This document shows, piece by piece, positions 27,352-38,421 of a stretch of 64,000 nt of DNA. Every line of letters begins with the position of its first letter. The stretch's first letter is position 1. Source of the DNA: Morella rubra. Lineage: Eukaryota > Streptophyta > Magnoliopsida > Fagales > Myricaceae. The position numbers and the translations under genes were made by a program. Below the pieces are notes generated by a model. The model was given only the letters and a program-made list of their open reading frames with translations. It ran no database searches and had not been told where the DNA came from. Where the stretch lies: assembly GCA_003952965.2 (NCBI GenBank), contig RXIC02000430.1:229501-293500 (forward strand), in the 5' to 3' direction.

Positions 27352-28479
27352 TGTTGGCATTTGTACACAATCGATATTTTGATGATTTCAATAAATGGAT
27401 TAAGTTTACAAAATGAACATCTTCAAAGACAAAGACATTTCTATCAAAGAGCCAAAGACTAGAAATTGAAGATCAAGAAGATGCAAGGAGCTCAAAAGTA
27501 AGATTCAAGACCTTAGGATATAAACCTTGTAACTCTTTGTTTCACTTTTGACAAGGATTTGAATCACACTTGCATAAATTATTTTTCCTCTTGTTTGAAA
27601 GATTAAAATATTTTTAAATAGTTTCAAAATACCCCAATCAAACTCTCAAACCTTCTTATACTTATGAGAAGTTAGTCTTTAAAATTGGTATTTCAAAGTG
27701 GTTAAAAGTGGTTTTAATCAACCGGATCATGTGTTAAGTTGAGAAGGTCGACTGGCTGGTGAAGTGGTCGATCGGTCTTCAGCCGCTTGGTATAGCGGTC
27801 GACTAGCTCGTTTTGATAGACGACTCCCAACGGCTATACACAGCTAATTTTCATATATGGCTTATATAAAAACCTTCCAAACGTCCAAAATAAAGAGAGA
27901 ATGACCACATATCATTTTATATATTTTGAGAAAGATCTTAAACCTTTCTATTTCATATTTCTCATATCATTCACACAAATCACACTTTCTTATCCTTATC
28001 ATTGTGTGAATCAAAGAGATAGAGTTTCCATTTTCATATCCACTCTTTGAGAGAGTTTATTCTTGTAATCTTCCTATCCAAAAGAGGTGATTCCTTTAGT
28101 GAGGTTATTCACTAAAAAGAAGCTTAAAAGGGTATATCTCAAGCTTGGTTGGGTTGTGAGTGTTGAGCCCGGGAAAATACTTGTAAGTTCTCTAGCACCC
28201 GGAAGCTAGTGTGTAACTATTTGGAAGATAGTGGAAAAACCTTAAGGCTCGGTAAAGGAAGCTTGAAGGGTGGATGTAGGCGGGTTTGCCGAACCACCTA
28301 AAAATCACGTGTTTGTTCTCTATCCCTACTCTTTACATTTAGCACTTATTTACTTGTCGCATCAATATACTTATACTAAATTAGTCTTTACTTTGTAAAC
28401 ACGATTTTGGGGTTATAACCGAAAAAGTTTGAAACCCAATTCACTCCCCTCTTGGATTGCCTTGATCCTTAGACTTACA
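27352..28479 (+). mobile_element. Solo LTR (Tork/SIRE-type Copia) nested in the PBS of another Copia
   Basis: Starts TGTTGGCATTTG and ends CTTAGACTTACA, 1,128 bases, flanked on both sides by the 5-base target duplication ATGGT (27,347-27,351 and 28,480-28,484). The end CACTCCCCTCTTGG just inside the 3' terminus is typical of this LTR type and resembles the LTRs at the two palindrome edges. No internal region remains, so it arose by LTR-LTR recombination. Confidence 0.85.
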
Positions 28480-28492
28480 ATGGTATCAAAGC
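28480..28492 (+). promoter_or_regulatory. Copia primer-binding site (target of nested insertion)
   Basis: TGGTATCAAAGC differs by one base from the usual plant Copia primer-binding site complementary to initiator tRNA-Met. Its first bases are the target duplication of the inserted solo LTR, and the original LTR end (CTGTCA) is on the far side at about 27,342-27,348. Confidence 0.7.
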
Positions 28493-28634
28493 TTTAATGG
28501 CAAAAGACGACGAAGTATCTTCCACTTCTGGTGGGTGACCTAGCTACACAAATACTCCTGGTGGGTCACCCAGCTACACGAATTTTTCTAATCCTTCCAA
28601 TCCTTATCGATTGTAAGCTTTTGACAATCCAGGT

Positions 28635-29512
28635 ACTGTCCTAGTCATCGATCCTCTTAATACTGGAAACTATGTGACTTGGTCACATTCCATGATTCGA
28701 GCCCTTAGAGAAAAGAATAAGCTCGGGTACATTAATGGTAGTATTTCAAAACCTGATTCAACTCAGGATACTCTGTTTCAAGCATGGGAAAGATGCAATG
28801 ATATGGTTGTTTCATGGATACAAAACTCGATTAGTTTATCATTGAGATCTAGTGTGGTTTTCATTAATGATGCTCAAGAAATTTGGGTTGAACTATGGGA
28901 TCGTTTTACACAGCAAAATGGACCCCAAATTTTTGAATTGAAGAAGGCTTTATCAAACTTGACTCAGGAAGATGACCCTGTTAGTAATTGCTACGGGAAG
29001 CTTAAGACGTTATGGGATGAGATGTCGATTTATGACCCAATTCCAGCATGTAGTTTCTAGCAATTTAAAGGAACTTACAGATCGTTATCAGCGAGACTGT
29101 GTAATACAGTGTCTTATGGGTTTGCATGATTTATATAGCAATGTGCGGGATCAGATTATGTTGATTGATCCTCTTCCACCAGTCAACAAGGTTTTCTCTC
29201 ATATTCAGCAGCAAGAAATGGTTTCTAATACACCAGCAATTAATTCCATTGCTCTGGTAGCTAAGAGGAATTTTGGAAATTTTAAGACACCCAATCGCAC
29301 CAACTTCGGAGTTAAGAAGGATCTCCCCTACTGCACACATTGTAAAATTGCAGGACATTCATTTGACACCTGTTTCAAAGCTGGGAATGCTGAAGTACCA
29401 GTTTGCTCTCACTGTAATATGGGAGGACATAAAATGGATCGGTGCTATAAGTTACATGGTTATCCTGCAGCGCACAAATTCCACAACAAAGCTAGGAGTA
29501 ATGCTGCCTTCT
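28635..29512 (+). pseudogene. Copia gag remnant
   Basis: Encodes a gag polyprotein of the UBN2/retrotran-gag class, with the conserved W in NYVTWSHSM, and WVELWDRFTQQNG and QIFELKKAL, then a CCHC zinc knuckle (CSHCNMGGHKMDRCYKLHG, about 29,403-29,459). A frameshift near 29,040-29,060 separates the first two thirds from the knuckle, and the presumed start region (28,490-28,630) has two stops. After the knuckle the frame continues briefly and then joins late reverse-transcriptase sequence. Confidence 0.8.
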
Positions 29513-30173
29513 TCCTCCTATCGCCAGCTTGTTGGTCGTCTCTTATATTTGACCATTACTTGGCCCGATCTTAACTGTGCAGTTCAATCCCTCAGTCAAT
29601 TCATGGCTGCTTCTACAACAGTTCACTTGAATATTGCCATGAAGGTGTTGCAGTATGTAAATCTGCTCCTGGTCAAGGCTTTCTTCTCCTCTTTGTTTAC
29701 GAGCTTATTATGATTTTGATTGGGCCTCTTGCCCTGATTCTCGGCGTTCCGTTAATGGTTATTGCATTTTCTTGAGTGATTCATTGGTTTCTTGGCATTC
29801 TAAAAAGCAGTCCATAGTTTTTCAATCTTCTGTTGAAGCTGAGTACCGTGCCATGGCGAGCACTTGCTGTGAACTTACATGGCTTAGATATGTCCTTGTT
29901 GATCTGCAAATATCTCATCCTCAGCCTGCTGTTCTCTATTATGATAACCTTACTGCTTTACATATCGCTGCCAACCCCGTTTTTCACGAGCACACGAAGC
30001 ATATTGAACTTGATTGTCATCTAATACGTGATCAACTTCAATTTGGTTCCCTTGTTACTTTACATGTGCGCACCCATCTTCAGTTGGCTGATCTCTTTAC
30101 CAAGGCTCTGCCCTCCACTCTCTTTATGTCTCATTTGTCCAGGCTGGGAGTAGAAAATTTCTACTCTGTATCT
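29500..30173 (+). pseudogene. Copia reverse transcriptase end and RNase H remnant
   Basis: A short stretch with YRQLVGRLLYLTITWPDL (end of Copia reverse transcriptase) is followed, in another frame, by an RNase H domain from about 29,772: SDSLVSWHSKKQSIVFQSS, EAEYRAMA, the LYYDN segment and TKHIELDCHLIRD, then DLFTKALP. At least one frameshift lies between about 29,690 and 29,770. Non-functional. Confidence 0.85.
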
Positions 30174-30307
30174 TGCGGGGGGGCTCTTACAGCATATGGA
30201 CTCACTGGAAGACTCGCCCAACAGATTAGGCCTCAGCCCAAGCTCATCAGCTTGGGACCACAAAGCTCAGGACCACAAGGCAGACGCGGGATGCCTAATG
30301 CACTAGC

Positions 30308-30930
30308 ACATATCATGATGTTGTAACCAAAGATTCCGTCGTCAGTTTATGAGGCTACTTTTTCCAATCATATCCACCTTCTTACCAAAGTGTGCCGTTT
30401 CTAGAAGGTCGTAAAAATTGTATAATGCAACAAAGTAGTTGGGATTGGGTCATATTAATTGGTCTGCTGAGTCCAGCAATGGGTCTTTCCCGTTCAGAAC
30501 TAAAAACAAGGACTAGGGGCCAGTAGCGGACCTAAGATTTTTTGTTGTTTTTTTTTGGGGCGGGGTGGGGGTGGGGGAGTGGCGGCAAAATAATACATTT
30601 ATATTTCATACGCTGTTAAAAAAAAGTATTTGTACTTTTTTTAACCAAAGGTAAAAAAAACTAAGGGAGTATATACATTGAATTCAATTAATACTTACCC
30701 AAAAAAAATAAAATTAATGAACACAGTTTTTTCTCATTGAAATTTAAAAAAAAAAATTGCAAAAACATGAGTCTTTTAGGAAGCTTCAATGGACCTGGGG
30801 GGCGAGAGGCCCCTTCGCCCCCCTAGGTCTTTCATTGCTTGAGGCATATCTATGACATACATCTGGCTTGCTTCCATTATCAAAGTTTGTGATTCAAGAG
30901 TGATCAAGCATCTACAACAAAGTCAATATG
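30308..30930. repeat. Dispersed repeat, copy B
   Basis: Second copy of the sequence found at 19,295-19,879, same orientation, about 620 bases, with a longer G-rich stretch near 30,556-30,590 and a small insertion around 30,798-30,815. It begins exactly where the truncated 3' LTR of the preceding Copia element ends, so the junction at about 30,308 is a rearrangement point. Confidence 0.75.
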
Positions 30931-33649
30931 GTTGTTAATGTATTTTAGTTGGCGTAAAACTTCATGACGTGTCTTAGTTTATTCTTGAGATACGTGGTTA
31001 ATGAAGCCCTGCTTAAAGTTCAGCAGTTCGACATGATTGATGATCGTCTGAAAAATGGTACAGTTTGATTGTAGTCTGCATATAGTTTGCTTACACGGAG
31101 CTGGCGCTTTGATGTTTTGAGAGCTTGGGAAGGTTGTTCCGAGTTCGTTTCAAGTTTGATCAAGATTGACGAAGTCTGTTATAACAGTTTTAAAAGACGC
31201 GCCCAAGATTCAAGAAGTCTTGAAACTTCGTGAATCCCTTTCCCTCCGACCCTTCAGAGTATAAAAGCCATTTTCTCTCATTCATTCAACACGTTCCTTG
31301 AAATCATTTTGAGAAATCTAGCTATTGAGAGCTTTGATGAAATATTCCTTGAAACTGTTTCTATAGTCTGTTCTGTGTAAACTGAGAGCAAACCCTGCGA
31401 GAGTTTCCTTTCCCTTATCATCTCAGTTTGGATTTCTATCACCCAGATAAACTTGATTAAGAAGGTTAACTCCAGAAGTTGTTGGAGATCTACCAAGGCT
31501 GGGTGTTCCAGTTGTGAAGAAGCCAATTGCACGTGGGTGTGTGGAAAGATTGGCTTGGCTGTAAAGTTTGGTTTTTCGGGATCAAGAATTTCAAACGGAA
31601 GAGGAGTTCCTCGTTCCCTGCAAGAGGCAGATCTGGATGTTGTATTCCAGGTAAGGTAACGGTAGAGTTAGACTAGCAACGAGGTGTTGGGTAGTTTATT
31701 GATCACCGTGTACCGAGTTTGAAGATTCTAGTGGATTCGATTAAATCGGCTTACGAGCCCGGAGAGTTTTTCTCTTTTGAAGAAGTTCTTCAAAAGAGTT
31801 TCTCTTCGTAACCAAATCTTAGTGTCTTTGGTGATTGTGTTTATGTAGATTAACTGGTTGTTCTTATTATTAATTCTTTCTTTACATTCCTTGGTTAAGA
31901 AAGAATTATAGAGGTGTTCTGTCACTTGATAATCTGCTGTCCATATTGGTGAAGAAATGGATGAAGAAGATATTGCCCTGTTTGTCAAGAAATTTTGAAA
32001 AGTCTTCAAATTTAAGAAGGGCAGAAACTGAAATGGACAGAAGTCAAATTCAAAGCCCTTTACCAAGTCAAGTTGGAAGAACAATGAACGAAGGGAATTC
32101 AAGAAAAAATTCTGACCAAGGGTTACAATGTCATGAATGCAAAGGATTTGGTCATTTTAAAGTTGAATGCCCGACATTCTTGAAATCAAGAGGAAAGCAT
32201 GTATCCAAGACATCTTTTTTAGATTCAGAGTCTGAATCAACCTCCTCAGACCATGAACATGCTAATAAGGAGAAGGTAAATTTTGTAGCATTTATATCAT
32301 CTATTTTATCTAATGAGTTTGCTGATATTGATGATCTAGATGAAACATCTGCTGAAGATATAAATGAAGTTGAATACGTTGAAAGAAGCTTATCAAGAGC
32401 TATATGAGGAGAGTATCAAAATCAAAAGGGAGAATGTCATGATGTTTAAGAAATTTGATTGTGTTGAAAAAGAGAAAGAAGAACTTGTCAGTAAGTCAGT
32501 AGAACAAAGCCAGAAAATTTAAGAGCTAACCATGAAAAATCAAGCTCTTGAAGATCAAGTTGTAAAGCTGATTAAGGAGCTAGAACAAGTTAATATTCAA
32601 CTGAAGAAATTCACTGTGGGAACTAATCACCTTGACCAGATGCTTCGGGCTGGAAAATCCGACAGCAATAAACATGGTTTGGGTTTTAAGAATTCAACAT
32701 CAGTTCCCTCAACCTCAAATAAGGCGGTATTTGTGCCAACAACTAAGAACAATTCCACTGAACTTGCATCTCCTAGTAAGGTAAACAAGGTAGTCTCTTC
32801 AAAATAATTTGCTTCAACTAATCCTAAAATTTCCAAATTCATACCTACTTGTTTTCATTGTGGAAAAATTGGACATACAAAGCCAAAATGTTTTGAGTTT
32901 TTGAAAAATAGAAACAGACACGTTTTTTCATCCACAAATAATTTTTCTAGATTTGATTTGAATAAGTTGATGGACCAAATAAGAAGCTTATGTAAATGTC
33001 TGCAAAATGAACAAGGTTGCAGAATTCCTAGGATCTGAAGTGAGCATGGAAAAGAATTCGACAATTCTCACTTCAATTTATTTCATCCTATTATTAATCA
33101 AAAGATGATATGGAGAAAGAAGGATATTAACTCTTGTCATCAAGATTTGAATTGTTGATACAAGCTGTAGGTTTTTTTCAATTATCTTATAAATTTTGAT
33201 TTGAAATTTAGTTTTTCTTGGTTATGCATGTGTAATAATATTCTGTGTTAATCTAACATGCTCTTAGATAATATTCTGATAATGTCTAGAATTTTTGATG
33301 ATTTTGTGAAAATTCAGAAAAGTATAATTGTCTGCAACTTTACTGTAATTTTTGCTTCACTTGAAATTTATGTGTAGTCTGTCTATTCTATGTGATAATG
33401 GTGGAAAGTGTTCATAATAAGATAGAGGGTTTAGAGTTTTAGTTGTGTTTAAAAAGTATGGACATGTTGTTCATCAAGGCCTAGAGTATTTCTTTTAGTA
33501 GAAATTGTAGGGAAGGCACAGAGACCTGGTCTGATAGTTTGCTCGGGGATGTTCAACAAGGTCTGGGATGACAGGGAATACCGGGGACAAAGACTGTAAT
33601 GCAGGGGAGTTCAGCAAGGCTGAGTGTGTTTTTTTTAGAAAAAGCCCGG
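30931..33649 (+). mobile_element. Decayed Copia gag region (SIRE/Tork-like)
   Basis: Two zinc-knuckle segments are readable on the plus strand: CHECKGFGHFKVECPTFLKS at about 32,130-32,190, followed by an acidic Ser/Glu/Asp-rich stretch, and CFHCGKIGHTKPKCFEFLKN at about 32,850-32,910. Between them are coiled-coil-like Lys/Glu/Gln-rich stretches (about 32,380-32,805) ending in the segment QLKKFTVGTNHLDQML. Stops at about 32,407, 32,521 and 32,805 break the frame. The 1 kb before it (from a TGTTAATG at about 30,933) could be a degraded LTR, but I see no primer-binding site. No protease, integrase or polymerase is seen. Confidence 0.65.
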
Positions 33650-35140
33650 TGAAAGTCTAAATAACAACCCAAGAGGGGGGGGGGGTGAATTGAGTTTATC
33701 AAAAACTTAGTCTTTTTTAATAAAAATGCAGATCTGAAAAATACTTTTTAACAAATAAAAGCAGATCTGAATATGCTTAATGCTTAATAAGAATAACAAT
33801 AAAGCATAAAGCATAAATCTCCACAAGTATGAATATGTACTGAAACGTAAAAGAGATAGAGTTAGAGAGATGACACCGTAATTTTAGGTGGTTCGGCCAA
33901 CACTTGCCTACGTCCACCCCCAAGGCTATTGACTTCCTTGGGCTTCCTTCACTATTCTCCAAATAGCAAATACACCTTAGCTTCCTGGGTGCTAAGGAAC
34001 CTTTACAAAGCGTTTTTCGAGCTCACGCTTCAACTCTCTCACAAATCCCAAAACCCAAGGGATTTCTTCTACTCTCACAAGTAGGACAAGTGTTTTCCCA
34101 ACACTCAAATGTTTTACAATAGATGGGTACAATGAAGAATGGCTCACTAAGCCGAATATGCAAGTGGAAAGCTCACAACGTGTGGAATGGCTCTCTAAGC
34201 CAAATCAGCAAGTGAAAAGCTCAATAGAGTGCAAGAAGACAAGATTCTCAAAGGAAAGCTAAAGTTTGGTAGGTGGGTGCACAAGCTTTCTTGGTAGATG
34301 CGGTTTTCCCTCTTCTTTAAAGCACTTTCTCTCTCTAGAAATTAGGGCAAGTGTAATAGCAAGTGTGTTGTCTCTTCTTCAAGAAATCTCTCTCTCTTTG
34401 GAGGCTAGGTCGTCAATGAATAGCAAGAGGAGAAGATTCAACAATGAAAGCTTTTGTCTTGAACGAATCAGCAAGTGATTTCTTTGGATCTAGCTTTCTC
34501 TCTCTTTGGAAGGATAGATTTTGAATGATGATGCAAATCCCTACTTTCTCTCTCTATCTCATTCTTCTTATAGCCCCCAGGTCTTCAACGGTCATCAAGT
34601 AGCTTTATTGTACCGTTGGAGGGGTTCCAAAGTCTTTTTGAACCATTTTGGATGATCTGGCGTCGTTCTAGGATTTCTGCAAATTCGCACTATGTGTCGA
34701 CACATTGATGGTATGTGCTGACACATTAAAAATTGGCCTGGAAACATGCTCTCAGGTGTTAGTGCAATGTGTCGACACATTGAACACTTAGTCTGAAAAT
34801 GCTGTCGACACCATGAATTCTGCATTCTGGAGTAAGTGCAATGTCGACAATGTGTCGACACTTATAAGCTGGAGAGAAAAATCAGCATATTGAAAGTGTC
34901 CAATCCATTCAAACACTTCTTTAAACACCTACAATATGAAAAATTGATTTTATCAACTTATGTAATGGTGTTCAAGTACACTTAAAAAAAATAATTTAAA
35001 GAAATAACCTCAATCTTTTGAAATATATTTTAGAAATAGTGGATTGACAAGATAAAATTTAAAAGTCTTCAAAGAACTTAGCATTTTTGTTATCATCAAA
35101 ATCAATTATGGATTGTTTGCAAAACAACCTTGGGCTAACA
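33650..35140 (-). mobile_element. Copia LTR at the outer edge of the left arm
   Basis: Read on the minus strand it begins TGTTAGCCCAAGG at 35,140 and runs to a GTTATTTAGAC end at about 33,655, just before the palindrome similarity stops. It carries the CACCC/CCTCTTGGG end typical of this LTR family and several copies of the palindrome TGTCGACA. Its last few bases and its flank differ from the right-arm copy, so no matching target duplication is found here. Confidence 0.8.
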
Positions 35141-35491
35141 GTTAATGCCAAAGGGATTTTTCTATATTACTAGTAAAACTATCTATATCTGTAAATTTCT
35201 GATTTCGGAAAATGATTATATTTTTATTCATGTATTTTATTCTCTGCTTACTGAGTTGTCGAACTCACTGGGTTACTTTTTTCTTATTTTTAGAGATTGT
35301 TCAAGAATCAAATCTAGAAGCATGAGGGCGGGATAGATGAGAGCATTATTTTAGAATTTAGATTGTTAAGAGAATTTGTTTAATGTTTATGTTTTGAAAC
35401 ATTATAGTTATAATATGTTTTGTTTCGAATAAAGAAGATAAATTTCTTTTATTTCTTTTGTTTATTTTATACTGATTTTTGGGGCATGACA
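35141..35491 (-). mobile_element. Gypsy-type LTR fragment, left arm
   Basis: On the minus strand it starts TGTCATGCCCC at 35,491, a common start of plant Gypsy LTRs, and is interrupted at 35,141 by the Copia LTR. The remainder of this LTR is not found on the far side in this arm, unlike in the right arm. Confidence 0.65.
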
Positions 35492-36625
35492 GTTATTACC
35501 TAAACTCTGATTCATAACAATTCATTGATTAACAATAATCATGTTCGATATTATCAGTTAACTAATAAGGTCCCAATTAAATAATTTTATCAAAATCCTC
35601 ACAAGGTGACAATTATTTTATTTAAACGATCAGTTAACTCATTCCCTCAGTTGATAAAAATAAGTACAACTTGATAGTGTTATATATATTGTCCTCCCCC
35701 TTGAGTAGAAGAGCATGGAGTACATTTGTGATGGTTACATTAATTATGTCAGTTTGGTTCTTCCTCAATTATCATGTCCTTGTTATAATAATTTCCTTAT
35801 TACGATCGGCTGACTCTATCATAAAGGAGATGCATGGATCCAACTTCTCACTGCATTAATATTTGAAGTAATATTATACTTTCTCTTCCCTTTTTTGTCA
35901 TCCATTTGATATAATTAACCTCTTCTTTATACCAAAGAGGTCTAGAAGTTATTTCATCTGATCATCCAAGTGTGATCGTTTGTTCCAACTTGTTCTTGTT
36001 AGTGAGGTCAAGAACGCCACCACCTTTTGAAGTAGCATGCACCTGGCCTCAAGCCTAGAGGTAGAAGGTTTTTGACCTTTCGACAATTGGTACTCAATTT
36101 TCCTCTATGGCGAGCTTTCTGATCTTTTTGTGCAGTGCTCGATTTCTTAAGTATTAGCATTAGGGGTCGAAGCATTTTGAATTCCAAATAATGGATGAAC
36201 ATTTTTGGAAAGAGTAAGACATAACACACCTTGAATGTCTTAGATTCACACTTTTTGATAATTAATATATATATATATCATTAAACACATAGAGTTTATA
36301 TGTTATATTTTCTTTCTTTAAATTAAATTATTTAATTTAGACAACAAATTAAAGAATATATTAATCCGTTTAATTATTTACCTTTTGTACCCTGTCAAAA
36401 GGTATAATGCTGTAGATTATAATAATTTACTTGTTTTATACTCTTAAAAGAACGAAAATTACTCTCTCGTGAAAAACTTATTCTTCCCGCCCCCCCAAAA
36501 AAAAAACCTGTGGATAACTTACTTTACAATAAAATAATTATTTCATATCTCTGGCCATAAATATCTCTGGGCTTCGACGTCAAACACACACACTCGAAGA
36601 CGCAGACACAGATCCAGAGGGAGAT
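35492..36625. other. Upstream region of the left P450
   Basis: A+T-rich DNA with a TA microsatellite near 36,263-36,278 whose length differs from the mirror copy. A TATA-like TAAATA lies at about 36,558, some 65 bases before the P450 ATG. No gene is seen. Confidence 0.4.
36556..36565 (+). promoter_or_regulatory. TATA-like box before the left P450
   Basis: CATAAATATC about 65 bases upstream of the start codon is suitably placed for a TATA element. The mirrored sequence is at about 55,215-55,224. Placement is by distance only. Confidence 0.35.
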
Positions 36626-38421
36626 ATGGAAGCCCATATCTTACTGTTCTGCATCACCGTCTTCTTGTTCTTCGCCCGATCGTTTCTCCGCAAATCTCAC
36701 TCGAAAAAGCTTCCACCTGGCCCAACCGGCCTCCCAATCCTCGGCAATCTCCTCCAACTTGGCACCCGTCCCCATGAGTCCCTTTCCGAGATGGCCAAGC
36801 GTTACGGCCCCCTCATGACAGTTCGTCTTGGCTCCGTCACCACCATTATCGCCTCCTCACCGGAGACCGCCAAAGAAATCCTCCAGAACCACGACGACGC
36901 CTTTGCCAGCCGGCCCATCCCCGACTCCGTGGCCTCTCAGCCCAACCCTGAAGGCACCCTCGCCTGGGTTCCCGCCGACCACCGCTGGCGCAACCGCAGG
37001 CGAATATGCAACAACCATTTGTTCACCACTCAGAGCCTCGACTTGCTCCGACACTTTCGGCACCGGAAAGTCCTCCAACTCCTTGCGCACATAAAAAGGC
37101 ACTGCGATGCAGGCACGCCAGTTGAGATAGGCTCGCTTGCATTCGGTACTACGCTGAATCTAATGTCTAACATGATCTTCTCCGTCGACGTTGTCGATCC
37201 CGACTTTATGACGGCTCAAGAATTCAAGGAACTAGTTTGGAGGATCATGGAGGACGCCGGGAAGCCCAACCTTTCGGACTATTTTCCAATCCTGAAGAGG
37301 TTCGATTTGCAGGGGGTGAGGCGCCATGTACGGGTTTCGTATCTAAAGCTGCATGAGATATTTGATGAGATAATAGGGAAGCGTTTGAAAGCAAGAGCGT
37401 CGGATAAAATCACGAGGCATGGTGATTTCCTTGACGTCCTTCTTGATGAGTGCCAACTAGATGGGTCCGACTTTAGTGTCGAAACTATCAAGCCGCTGAT
37501 TTTGGTGAGGAAGTTTATTCTTCCATTTATAAATTATATATCTATTTACCTAAAGCTTCTTTCTTCCCTAAAGCTGCCTACTAAATATCGAATCTTCCAT
37601 GATCACCTGCGTGGATGTTCGTGCTTTTGAGCTAAATATAGCTCTCTAGAATATGTGTATATACGTTAATTATGAACCTCCAGAACGTGGTGATATATAA
37701 TCCTGGCAAAGGGCGGCGTAATCACAGTTGAAAGAAGCTGGCGTGCATTGCTTTAAAAGTACGTACATAGCATTGAGTCGACTTCTCTCACGTGGAAATG
37801 AACTCTTTTTCACAGGATTTATTTATCGCCGGAGGTGATGCATTTGGATCGGCTACAGAATGGGCAATGGCAGAGCTTCTACGCAGCCCTGAAGCGTTGA
37901 AGAAGGCAAGAAGGGAGCTTTTGGAAGTGATTGGTCCTCAAGGGGAAGTTAAAGACTCAGACATTGATCGACTTCCATATATCCAAGCAATTTTGAAGGA
38001 GACCTTGCGCCTTCACCTGCCTGCGCCATTTCTCTTGCCTTACGTAGCCGGAGACGATGTAGAGGTGGGTGGCTACACCATAAACAAGGGGAGCCGCGTT
38101 TTAATAAACGCATGGTCTCTTTCTAGAGATCCCAAGTACTGGGATGATCCTTTGTCATTTAAGCCTGAGCGATTCTTGGGATCCAACTTAGATTACAAAG
38201 GCCGAGATTTCGCATATATACCATTTGGAGCTGGCCGAAGGATTTGCCCGGGCTTGCCACTGGCTCATAGAATGGTAAACTTGATCCTGGCTTCCATTTT
38301 ATATTCATTCGATTGGAAGCTTCCCGAGGGAATAACACCGGAAAATCTCGACATGACCAAGCAATGTGGGATCACGTTGAGGAAGGCTATTCCTCTTTCT
38401 ATCATTCCCTTGATAGAATAA
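36626..38421 (+). CDS. CYP76-like cytochrome P450, left copy
   Basis: Two exons, 36626-37504 and 37816-38421, separated by a phase-0 GT-AG intron at the position usual for CYP71-clan genes; 494 residues, normal length. N-terminal membrane anchor (residues 1-20, hydrophobic), Pro-rich hinge KLPPGPTGLPILGN, ExxR at Glu355-Arg358 (KETLRL), PERF at 410-413 and haem-binding FGAGRRICPG with Cys437. Sequence style (PNLSDYFPILKRFD, DLF start of exon 2) points to CYP76, a family of ER-bound monoxygenases acting on monoterpenols and other specialised metabolites; substrate unknown. Odd feature: the I-helix reads DLFIAGGDAFGS where relatives have AGTDTTS, so Ala302 replaces the threonine that normally helps activate oxygen. 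The gene is otherwise intact and has an inverted twin at 53,359-55,154. Confidence 0.93.

Larger units (their letters stand above)
27046..30308 (+). mobile_element. Internally deleted Copia element (Ale/Retrofit-like)
   Basis: Order on the plus strand: 5' LTR (about 27,046-27,347), primer-binding site, gag, then directly the end of reverse transcriptase and RNase H, a polypurine tract (about 30,175-30,183) and the beginning of a 3' LTR (30,184-30,308). The first 120 or so bases of both LTRs match (CTCTTACAGCATATGGACTC onward), with one small duplication in the 3' copy. The protease, integrase and most of reverse transcriptase are missing, and the gag frame has stops and a shift. The element is dead. 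A solo LTR of another family sits in its primer-binding site. Confidence 0.8.

Noticed and set aside
36828-37102. Alternative frames within P450 exon 1 on both strands
   Set aside because: Shadow frames caused by the G+C-rich codon use of the exon; the P450 frame is unambiguous.
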